NCBI GenBank assembly: GCA_019136175.1
Contig: JAGVUS010000478.1
Location: 1-9,481 of the forward strand
DNA: 9,481 nucleotides
Source of the DNA: Chloroflexota bacterium
GTDB lineage: Bacteria; Chloroflexota; Anaerolineae; Anaerolineales; Anaerolineaceae
Direction of reading: 5' to 3'
The first letter of the stretch is position 1, and each line of letters opens with the position of its first letter. Positions 1-4,998 of this stretch are shown piece after piece. The position numbers were made by a program, and so were the translations under genes. The notes beneath the pieces are model-generated. The model had not been told where the DNA came from and did no database searches. It saw nothing but the letters and a program-made list of their open reading frames with translations.

Positions 1-188
1 CGGGGTTCAAAACAATCTTTTTCGGTGTACATGCCAAACGGAACAAAGAGGAAGCCCGGCTGGTAGTAATGCACTGCTTCCGGGTCCACGATCGTGATCT
101 GCCATTCCTCGCGTTTCAACATGCGGTTCATCCGGTTGGCGACCATGGTACCGGCGCTGCCAGCGCCCAAAATCAACAGTTTCTTCAT
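1..188 (-). CDS. FAD/NAD(P)-dependent oxidoreductase, sulfide:quinone-reductase-like, N-terminal part (cut by window edge)
   Basis: Only the first 62 residues are inside the window; the gene runs off the left edge. The protein starts MKKLLILGAGSAGTMVANRM. This is a beta strand followed by a GxGxxG dinucleotide-binding loop (residues 8-13), with an acidic residue (D35 in IVDPE) ending the second strand as in Rossmann folds that bind FAD. A following stretch, HYYQPGFLFVPFG (about residues 40-52), resembles the early region of sulfide:quinone oxidoreductase and NDH-2-like flavoproteins, which usually pass electrons to quinone at the membrane. The start is supported by AAGGAG at 197-202, 8 nt upstream. 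The gene begins 24 nt after the stop of the sensor-regulator gene, so the two are probably co-transcribed. The substrate cannot be decided, because the catalytic cysteines and the C-terminal membrane anchor lie outside the window. Other members of the pyridine nucleotide-disulfide oxidoreductase superfamily remain possible. Confidence 0.8.
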   Translation of the reverse strand, partial: MKKLLILGAGSAGTMVANRMNRMLKREEWQITIVDPEAVHYYQPGFLFVPFGMYTEKDCFEP

Positions 189-196
189 AAAATACA

Positions 197-202
197 CTCC
201 TT
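197..202 (-). promoter_or_regulatory. Ribosome binding site of the oxidoreductase gene
   Basis: AAGGAG on the minus strand, 8 nt before the ATG at 188. It lies in the 24-nt gap after the regulator stop codon and fixes the start of the flavoprotein. Confidence 0.75.
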
Positions 203-212
203 GATCGAATGA

Positions 213-965
213 TTATCCAAGCTGGGTCAGGCTGGCAATTTGCTGCAGCCGATCCATAAAGTTAGTGCGTTCCCGCAGGATGCTCATCACCGCCCGGGCG
301 GCGGTGACAGGCCAGGCTTCCACCCGCACCTTTTGGGCGGGGTCAATTACCGGGATCTGGCGGGCGGCAGCCTGCAGATCTTCCAGCGGCAGATTGTGCG
401 TGGCGGAAATGCGCAGCAGGCGCCCGGATTCCTCGCGCGGGTCGGGTGGCTGCCAGTAGAACTGACCTGCCAGGAAGATGCCGATCTGTGCATCCCGGTC
501 GAAGATGGGCGATCCCACGTACTGTAAACCGGATGCGCAGGTGAAAACCTGGCTGGCTTCCTTCATCTGCGCGCTGGTGCGGGCAAAGGATTGGTAGGAT
601 GCGCGGCAGGATTCCTGCCCGGTGGGAGAGGATTGAATGAGCTGGTGAAAGCGGGTGGGGTGACTGACGATGGTGAGGGGGTTGCCCTGCATATCCAGCA
701 CCACCGTGCTGAGCTGGCTGAGGTCGGCAAACAGGTCCTGGATGGTCTGTACGCAGTGGGTGGGGAAGGCTGGGTCGGAGATGGCAGGCTGGGCGGTTGC
801 CGCCGGGCTGACGCCAAGGAAGCGTTCCACCTCGGCGCGCGGGAAGCGCCACTGCTGCCCAATCTTGATGCCCTTGAGGCGTCCATCCTGCAGCATGCGG
901 TAGACCGTGATGCGGTCAACCTTGAGAAGATCCTGAACCTGGCGGGTGGTGAGTAAGTCGGTCAT
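213..965 (-). CDS. One-component regulator: excisionase-like HTH plus PocR sensory domain
   Basis: This 250-residue protein has two parts. Residues 4-50 (LLTTRQVQDLLKVDRITVYR, then the LKGIKIGQQWRFPRAEVERFL region) form a MerR/excisionase-type winged helix (HTH_17). This DNA-binding module recognises short direct or inverted boxes. After a linker rich in Ala and Pro (about 52-68), residues 70-235 match the PocR ligand-binding domain: STVVLDMQGNPLTIV, SSPTGQESCRASY, FTCASGLQYVGSPI and IGIFLAGQFYW. C120 and C143 fall at the positions usually held by conserved cysteines in this domain. The common C-H-A-G-L motif is C-A-S-G-L here, so the histidine is missing. There is no kinase or AraC output, so this is a soluble cytoplasmic one-component switch. 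It is followed by a flavoprotein gene and preceded by a symmetric box array (967-1022), which suggests autoregulation and control of the flavoprotein. There is no Shine-Dalgarno sequence before the ATG, so the mRNA may be leaderless or weakly translated. The ligand is unknown. PocR domains elsewhere are tied to small organic compounds. Confidence 0.85.
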   Translation of the reverse strand: MTDLLTTRQVQDLLKVDRITVYRMLQDGRLKGIKIGQQWRFPRAEVERFLGVSPAATAQPAISDPAFPTHCVQTIQDLFADLSQLSTVVLDMQGNPLTIVSHPTRFHQLIQSSPTGQESCRASYQSFARTSAQMKEASQVFTCASGLQYVGSPIFDRDAQIGIFLAGQFYWQPPDPREESGRLLRISATHNLPLEDLQAAARQIPVIDPAQKVRVEAWPVTAARAVMSILRERTNFMDRLQQIASLTQLG

Positions 966-966
966 T

Positions 967-1022
967 TTGTTATATGTTGTTATATCAATTTATAACAGAC
1001 GTAGTATAACAACGTATAACAA
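967..1022. promoter_or_regulatory. Symmetric five-box operator (TTGTTATA/TATAACAA) upstream of the regulator gene
   Basis: Five copies of one 8-mer are present: TTGTTATA at 967-974 and 977-984, TATAACAG at 991-998, and TATAACAA at 1005-1012 and 1015-1022. Start-to-start spacings are 10, 14, 14 and 10. The outer arms (967-984 and 1005-1022) are an 18-bp inverted repeat with one mismatch, and the middle box sits exactly on the dyad at 994.5. The array ends one base before the ATG at 965. Boxes one helical turn apart suit co-operative binding of a small winged helix such as the one encoded next door. The repeats are seen directly; the identity of the binding protein is inferred. Confidence 0.75.
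989..997 (-). promoter_or_regulatory. Possible extended -10 promoter of the regulator gene
   Basis: On the minus strand TGTTATAAA gives a TGn extension followed by TATAAA (989-994). No convincing -35 box lies 16-18 nt upstream. The motif overlaps the central box of the operator, so binding there would block RNA polymerase. Transcription would start near 982, leaving a leader of about 17 nt without a Shine-Dalgarno sequence. Confidence 0.4.
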
Positions 1023-1030
1023 CCAGATAC

Positions 1031-1046
1031 AGTGACGAATGTCACC
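1031..1046. promoter_or_regulatory. Possible CRP/FNR-family binding site
   Basis: AGTGACGAATGTCACC contains GTGA-N6-TCAC, the core of the CRP/FNR consensus TGTGA-N6-TCACA. It is centred about 73 bp upstream of the regulator start codon, a position used by activators. A second AATGTCA lies 11 bp further on (1038-1044 and 1049-1055). A single short match can arise by chance. Confidence 0.3.
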
Positions 1047-1071
1047 TTAATGTCATGACGGCGGAGGGCGG

Positions 1072-1191
1072 GATTGGGTCGGCGGCAGGGGTTGGGCTTG
1101 TCCCTGCCCCCATCATTGCAAGCCCCCGCAGGGGGTGTGGCAATCCCTGTTTTGAAAATCACCAGACTGCTTCGCAGGTCACGCAGTGACC
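1072..1191. repeat. Degenerate copy of the dispersed intergenic repeat family
   Basis: GATTGGGTCGGCGGCAGGGG at 1072-1091 is identical to 5003-5022. Positions 1101-1135 match 3436-3470 at 31 of 35 bases. CAATCCCTGTTTT at 1141-1153 is the near-complement of the AAAACAGGGGATTG tail found in the other copies, and 1169-1191 resembles 3643-3665. No reading frame here looks like a gene. The stretch is a decayed repeat between the groEL terminator and the regulator promoter. Confidence 0.65.
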
Positions 1192-1195
1192 CGCA

Positions 1196-1230
1196 CAATA
1201 AAACACCAGCCCCGCGGGGTGCGGGGCTGG
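1196..1230 (-). terminator. Intrinsic terminator of the groES-groEL operon
   Basis: A perfect 10-bp stem (1206-1215 with 1221-1230) has a 5-nt loop. On the minus strand it is followed by TGTTTTATT. It lies 21 nt past the groEL stop codon, in the right orientation for that operon. Confidence 0.85.
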
Positions 1231-1251
1231 CGGGTGAAGTCAACCTGCGGT

Positions 1252-2883
1252 CTAGTACTCCGGCATGGGCGGAGCAGCGGGTTTGTCCTTCTCGGGCACA
1301 TCGGTGATGAGCGCCTCGGTCGTCAGGATCATGGCAGCGATGGAAGCTGCATTCTCCAGCGCACCGCGGGTCACCTTGGCGGGATCGATCACGCCTTCCT
1401 TGACCATGTCCACGTACTCATCGGTCAGGACGTTGTAGCCAATCTTCAGGTTCTTGGCTTTCTTCTGCGCCTGGCGGACGTTTTCCACCACCACGGAGCC
1501 TTCCTTGCCGGCGTTTTCCACGATCTTGCGCATCGGAACTTCCAGCGCCTTGCGGACGATGTTGACGCCGATCTTGCTGTCTTCGTCGTCCATGGAAAGC
1601 TTGTCCAGTGCGGGGATGGCATTGATGAGCGCCACACCGCCGCCGGGGACGATGCCTTCTTCCACAGCCGCGCGGGTTGCAGAGAGAGCGTCTTCCACGC
1701 GATGCTTCTTTTCCTTCAGTTCGGTTTCGGTTGCAGCGCCCACGCGGATGATTGCCACACCGCCGGAGAGCTTCGCCAGCCGTTCCTGGAGTTTTTCGCG
1801 GTCATAATCGCTGGTGGATTTGTCAATTTCCACGCGGATCTGCTCGATGCGAGCCTTGATTCCATCGGAATTACCGGCACCGCCCACAATGGTGGTGCTG
1901 TCCTTGTCTGCCACAACCTTGTCCGCCTGACCAAGATCGGCAACCGTGGCGGTTTCCAGCTTGCGTCCCATTTCTTCGGAGATCACGGTTGCGCCGGTGA
2001 GGACAGCGATGTCCTGCAGCATGGCTTTGCGGCGATCGCCAAAACCGGGGGCTTTGACAGCCAGCGCCGTCCACACGCCGCGGATGCGGTTGAGGACGAG
2101 GGTCGCCAGGGCTTCGCCGTCAATATCTTCGGCGATGATCACAAATTCGCGCTTGCCCATCTGGAGCAGTTTTTCCAGGATGGGGACGATATCGGAAGCG
2201 GCGGAAATCTTGCGGTCGTAGATCAGGATGTAGGGCTTGTCGAGGACAACTTCCATCCGGTCGGCATCGGTGATGAAGTAGGGCGAAATGTAGCCGCGGT
2301 CAAATTCCATGCCTTCCACGTATTCGGTTTCAAATTCCAAACCCTTGGATTCTTCCACCGTGATGACGCCGTCCTTGCCAACCTTGTCCATTACCTCGGC
2401 AATCAGGTCGCCGATGGCTTTGTCCTGGGCAGAGATCGTCGCAACAGCGGCAATGTCCGACTTGGTGGTGATTTCAATTGACTGGCCGCGGATCTGATCG
2501 GCAACCACCTTGGAGGCAGCTTCGATGCCGCGCTTCAGCAGCATGGGATTGGCACCGGCGGCGAGGGTCTTCAAACCCTCGGTAACGATGGCGTGCGCCA
2601 GCACCGTGGAGGTGGTGGTGCCGTCACCGGCGATGTCGTTGGTCTTGGTGGCGGCTTCCTTCAGAAGCTGCGCACCCATGTTCTCAAAGGGATCTTCCAG
2701 TTCAATTTCCTTTGCCACGGTCACGCCGTCGTGCGTGATGGTGGGGGAACCGTACTTGCGGTCGAGCGCCACATTGCGACCCTTCGGTCCAAGCGTGGTG
2801 GCGACTGCATTCGCAACAATATCAATGCCGCCCTTCAATTTGCGGCGAGCTTCTTCAGCAAAAACAAGTTGTTTGGCACCCAT
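1252..2883 (-). CDS. groEL: 60-kDa chaperonin GroEL
   Basis: This 543-residue protein has the normal GroEL length and is collinear with the family throughout. It forms the double-ring ATP-driven folding chamber in the cytoplasm, with GroES as its lid. Visible hallmarks are LGPKGRNV (31-38) and GDGTTT (86-91), both at the nucleotide site with the catalytic Asp in the latter; VKAPGFGDRRKAMLQDIA in the apical domain; and the family signature AAVEEGIVPGGGVAL near residue 410. The C-terminus ends KPAAPPMPEY and lacks the Gly-Gly-Met repeat tail of the Escherichia coli protein. The start is supported by GGAG at 2891-2894, 7 nt upstream. The gene follows groES by 21 nt and shares its promoter. Heat-shock control through the CIRCE-like operator upstream of groES is expected. 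The large opposite-strand open frames over this gene are shadows of its codon bias. Confidence 0.98.
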   Translation of the reverse strand: MGAKQLVFAEEARRKLKGGIDIVANAVATTLGPKGRNVALDRKYGSPTITHDGVTVAKEIELEDPFENMGAQLLKEAATKTNDIAGDGTTTSTVLAHAIVTEGLKTLAAGANPMLLKRGIEAASKVVADQIRGQSIEITTKSDIAAVATISAQDKAIGDLIAEVMDKVGKDGVITVEESKGLEFETEYVEGMEFDRGYISPYFITDADRMEVVLDKPYILIYDRKISAASDIVPILEKLLQMGKREFVIIAEDIDGEALATLVLNRIRGVWTALAVKAPGFGDRRKAMLQDIAVLTGATVISEEMGRKLETATVADLGQADKVVADKDSTTIVGGAGNSDGIKARIEQIRVEIDKSTSDYDREKLQERLAKLSGGVAIIRVGAATETELKEKKHRVEDALSATRAAVEEGIVPGGGVALINAIPALDKLSMDDEDSKIGVNIVRKALEVPMRKIVENAGKEGSVVVENVRQAQKKAKNLKIGYNVLTDEYVDMVKEGVIDPAKVTRGALENAASIAAMILTTEALITDVPEKDKPAAPPMPEY

Positions 2884-2904
2884 AGGACTACTCCGTTCGT
2901 TGGA

Positions 2905-3204
2905 TTATTTGTTTTCAACAATGGCAAGCAGGTCGCTCTCGCGCAGGATGAGCAGTTTCTTGCCTTCAATCTTGATTTCCGTGCCGCCGTACTTGGCGAA
3001 CAGAACCACATCCCCAACCTTCACATCCATGGGGATATATTTTCCGGTATCATCCCGGTCGCCGGGACCAACGGAAAGGACGGTGCCCTTCTGGGGCTTT
3101 TCTTTGGCGGTATCGGGCAGAACGATGCCACCGGCGGTGACCTCTTCCTGTTCCAGAGGTTCCACGACCACACGACTGCCAAGGGGTTTGAGATGAATTG
3201 CCAT
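2905..3204 (-). CDS. groES: 10-kDa co-chaperonin GroES
   Basis: This 99-residue protein has the standard GroES length. It forms the heptameric lid that closes the GroEL chamber. Family features are the start MAIHLKPLGSRVVVEPLE, the mobile loop around residues 18-34 (QEEVTAGGIVLPDTAKEKP, whose IVL tripeptide contacts GroEL), VLSVGPG, the segment VGDVVLFAKYGGTEIKIEGK and the ending LLILRESDLLAIVE. The ribosome binding site AGGAGG at 3210-3215, 5 nt before the ATG, is strong. It is the first gene of the operon, with groEL 21 nt downstream. The promoter and CIRCE-like element sit in the 110 nt upstream. Confidence 0.98.
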   Translation of the reverse strand: MAIHLKPLGSRVVVEPLEQEEVTAGGIVLPDTAKEKPQKGTVLSVGPGDRDDTGKYIPMDVKVGDVVLFAKYGGTEIKIEGKKLLILRESDLLAIVENK

Positions 3205-3209
3205 ACATT

Positions 3210-3215
3210 CCTCCT
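3210..3215 (-). promoter_or_regulatory. Strong ribosome binding site of groES
   Basis: AGGAGG on the minus strand, 5 nt before the groES ATG at 3204. Confidence 0.8.
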
Positions 3216-3246
3216 GATAAGGATATTGATTGATTGGGTGTTGATT

Positions 3247-3273
3247 TTAGCAATCAATTGCTAATACTGCTAA
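3247..3273. promoter_or_regulatory. CIRCE-like heat-shock operator (HrcA site)
   Basis: The CIRCE consensus is TTAGCACTC-N9-GAGTGCTAA. Here TTAGCAATC (3247-3255), nine bases, then TACTGCTAA (3265-3273) keep the exact spacing and match 15 of 18 arm positions. The inverted repeat extends outward to TTTTAGCA...TGCTAAAA (3245-3275). A further TGCTAA at 3259-3264 lies inside the spacer and forms a second palindrome with the left arm. The element lies just downstream of the predicted transcription start and before the groES ribosome binding site, the usual place for CIRCE. HrcA itself is not in the window. Confidence 0.82.
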
Positions 3274-3284
3274 AACCAAGCCCT

Positions 3285-3313
3285 AGTATATTCAGGATTG
3301 GGATGAAAGTCAA
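3285..3313 (-). promoter_or_regulatory. Sigma70-type promoter of groES-groEL
   Basis: On the minus strand, TTGACT (3308-3313) is separated by 17 bp from TATACT (3285-3290). Transcription would start near 3278, immediately before the CIRCE-like element. Confidence 0.8.
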
Positions 3314-3428
3314 GATGCAATTTTTGATTCTTACAGAATTCTGACAAACCGGCAGGCAGGGTTACTCCTCAAAGCAACCGATCTTAACATGGAAATCCTG
3401 CGTCATTTTGATTTGCAGCGTCCGTGTC
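3314..3428. other. Gene-free spacer upstream of the groE promoter
   Basis: No plausible gene is seen. The only structure is a perfect 10-bp palindrome, CAGAATTCTG, at 3334-3343, about 20 bp upstream of the groE -35 box. A weak second promoter-like pair (TTGTCA...AAAATT, minus strand) overlaps it. Neither is convincing alone. Confidence 0.4.
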
Positions 3429-3491
3429 GGGCTCGTCCCTGCCCCCGTCGTTGCGAGCCCTCGCAGGGGGCACTGCACTGCGTGCCGTGCG

Positions 3492-3542
3492 GTAGGGGCG
3501 ACACTTGCACCGCACTGCGTTTGGTGCAAGTGTCGCCCCTAC
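3492..3542. repeat. Perfect 20-bp-arm inverted repeat within the composite element
   Basis: Arms 3492-3511 and 3523-3542 are fully complementary (GTAGGGGCGACACTTGCACC at the left) with an 11-nt loop. The transcript would form a very stable hairpin on either strand. No U-tract follows on either strand, so it is not a standard intrinsic terminator. Confidence 0.85.
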
Positions 3543-3564
3543 AAAAACAGGGGATTGCGGTTGG

Positions 3565-3643
3565 GCGCGTAGGGGCAGGTCTGTGCATGGGTTGACCCTG
3601 CCCTCTCCGCGCGTAGACCTGCCCCTACAAAAACAGGGGATTG
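3565..3643. repeat. 79-bp repeat unit, copy A
   Basis: This block is identical to 5081-5159 at 78 of 79 bases. It contains a 14-bp inverted repeat (GTAGGGGCAGGTCT at 3569-3582 with AGACCTGCCCCTAC at 3615-3628) and ends in the shared tail CCTACAAAAACAGGGGATTG. Confidence 0.9.
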
Positions 3644-3722
3644 CTTCGCAGGTTACTGCGTGACCGCTCGCAATCATAGGGGGCGGGACAAGCCCCACCC
3701 CTGTGCAGCCTGTGATTATGCC

Positions 3723-4805
3723 TTACTTCAAGATTGCCGGCAGGTAGATCAGCGTCCAGTACGGCTGCCAGACATTGATCTCGCCGTTGATGATGCCCTG
3801 CTTCACAGCATCCACCTGGTCCTTCACATCCTGCGGAATGGAGGAATCGGCTTCGTGGTACGGAGCCAGCCCAACTCCTCCATTTTCAAGATTGCCTATC
3901 ACCGTGCCGGGAGTGAACAAGCCGTCGATTTGATCCGCAATGGTATTGTAGACGGCGTTATCCACCCGTTTCATGGCGCTGGTCAGCAGGAATTCCGAAC
4001 CGTCCACCGTTCCGCCCCCAAAGACTGAATCGTATGCATCGGCATCCACACCAATCACCCATGCGCCTGCCTGGGCGGCAGCCAGGATGGCGCCATTGCC
4101 CATCATGCCGCCCACACCAAAGATGACATCCGCCCCCTGAGCCATCTGGTCCTGCGCGATTTGTGCCCCCAGGTCCGGGTCACCGAAGTTATAGGCGTAA
4201 TTGAACAGCACATGTGTATCAGGGTTTGCCCAATGTGCTCCATACATATACGGATACATGAACGCATCCACCGGCGGGATGGGAAAGCCCCCAATGGCGC
4301 CAATGATATTGCTGGTGGTCATCAAGCCAGCCAGGGTGCCAGCCAGGTACCCCGCTTCCTCTGCAGCGAACACCAGTCCGCGCAGGTTGTCCGGGTAACT
4401 GTCCCATGTCATATCCACAATCGCAAAATTCACGGTGGGGTTTGCCGCTGCAGCATTCAGGGTGGCTTCCCCCATCGACCACCCAACCGTAATGCAAAGG
4501 GCATTCCCGTCCGTGACACACTCGGCAAGCTTGATCGGGTAATCATCAAAGCTGGTCGTTTCATACACGGTCCCAACCACACCCAGGTCGGTTACTGCGC
4601 GGGTAAGCCCGATGTAAGCCATTTCGTTAAACCCGTTGTCATCAATCCCCCCGATATCCGGGATGAACCCGACCATGTTCGGATCCTTGGTGTCCGCAGC
4701 CTGGCTGGCTTGCGGGAAGAAAAAGATGGAGAAAACCAGGACGAGTGTGCATGCAGCACTCAAAACGCGGTGTAACTGTGTGATGTTGGATTTTTGATGA
4801 AACAT
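3723..4805 (-). CDS. BMP-family (PnrA/Med-like) substrate-binding protein, secreted
   Basis: This 360-residue protein matches the Bmp family (PF02608). These periplasmic-binding-like proteins usually deliver nucleosides or related ligands to an ABC transporter. Family features in order are GFIPDIGGIDDNGFNEMAY (about 46-64), the EAGYLAG segment (150-156), GAIGGFPIPPVDAF, GADVIFGVGGMMGNG (224-238), GVDADAYDS (252-260) and LTSAMKRVDNAV (274-285). Residues 11-36 form a signal peptide with a likely signal peptidase I site at SQA-ADT. The only early cysteine, C19, comes before the hydrophobic core, so there is no lipobox, unlike classical BMP lipoproteins. C96 and C104 could form a disulfide. The start is supported by AAGGGAG at 4816-4822, 10 nt upstream. 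No ATPase or permease gene is adjacent, and repeat elements lie on both sides, so the transport partner must be encoded elsewhere. The ligand is not known; purine nucleosides are the family default. Confidence 0.9.
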   Translation of the reverse strand: MFHQKSNITQLHRVLSAACTLVLVFSIFFFPQASQAADTKDPNMVGFIPDIGGIDDNGFNEMAYIGLTRAVTDLGVVGTVYETTSFDDYPIKLAECVTDGNALCITVGWSMGEATLNAAAANPTVNFAIVDMTWDSYPDNLRGLVFAAEEAGYLAGTLAGLMTTSNIIGAIGGFPIPPVDAFMYPYMYGAHWANPDTHVLFNYAYNFGDPDLGAQIAQDQMAQGADVIFGVGGMMGNGAILAAAQAGAWVIGVDADAYDSVFGGGTVDGSEFLLTSAMKRVDNAVYNTIADQIDGLFTPGTVIGNLENGGVGLAPYHEADSSIPQDVKDQVDAVKQGIINGEINVWQPYWTLIYLPAILK

Positions 4806-4833
4806 GGCTCAATCACTCCCTTCATAATGGAAG

Positions 4834-4880
4834 AATAAAAAAATAAAAAATAGCCCTGCCATGAAATGGCTGGCGGCTAT
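4834..4880 (-). terminator. Intrinsic-terminator-like hairpin in the leader of the BMP gene (possible attenuator)
   Basis: On the minus strand, ATAGCC...GGGCTAT and GCCAT...ATGGC (4850-4880) form an 11-bp interrupted stem with a short loop. It is followed by a run of T with only scattered A (about 4834-4849). The structure sits between the predicted promoter (-10 at 4927-4932) and the BMP start codon. No gene upstream on this strand needs terminating. It could be a conditional terminator controlling BMP expression. Confidence 0.6.
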
Positions 4881-4926
4881 GTTGGGGAAATCAAAGAATC
4901 AGTTGTGCACTGTGATGGAGAAATAG

Positions 4927-4932
4927 ATTATA
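4927..4932 (-). promoter_or_regulatory. Candidate -10 box for the BMP gene
   Basis: A perfect TATAAT on the minus strand. The best -35 match is TTAACT, 19 bp upstream, which is weak and widely spaced. It would give a leader of about 115 nt that includes the terminator-like hairpin. Confidence 0.45.
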
Positions 4933-4998
4933 CAACGATTAAGTTCACATGAGTTAATGTTTTTTTCAATGAAGGGGAGCAAAAATACCAGAATGGAG

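Larger units (their letters stand above)
3429..3695. repeat. Composite palindromic repeat element with imperfect terminal inverted repeats (MITE-like)
   Basis: Positions 3429-3458 and 3666-3695 are about 30-bp imperfect inverted repeats (GGGCTCGTCCCTGCCCCC... against GGGCTTGTCCCGCCCCC...). Between them lie two hairpins, at 3492-3542 and 3569-3628, each followed by ACAAAAACAGGGGATTG. TGCAGC occurs just outside each end (3414-3419 and 3704-3709), which could be a duplicated target or chance. No transposase is encoded. Open frames across this element follow the repeat and resemble no protein. Copies of its parts recur at 1072-1191 and 4999-5166. Confidence 0.65.

Noticed and set aside
980..1243. 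Minus-strand 87-codon open frame between groEL and the regulator
   Set aside because: It spans the groEL terminator, a decayed repeat and the operator boxes, and has no ribosome binding site or family resemblance.
1186..2481. Long plus-strand open frame (431 codons) opposite groEL
   Set aside because: It is antisense to a perfectly conserved groEL; its protein is low in family features and reflects groEL codon bias.
3384..3698. Short open frames across the repeat element
   Set aside because: Their sequence is entirely repeat and palindrome; the same translations would recur at each repeat copy.
3660..3700. Intrinsic terminator for the BMP gene in the GC-rich hairpin
   Set aside because: The stem is imperfect and no T-run follows on the minus strand; it is better explained as one end of the repeat element.
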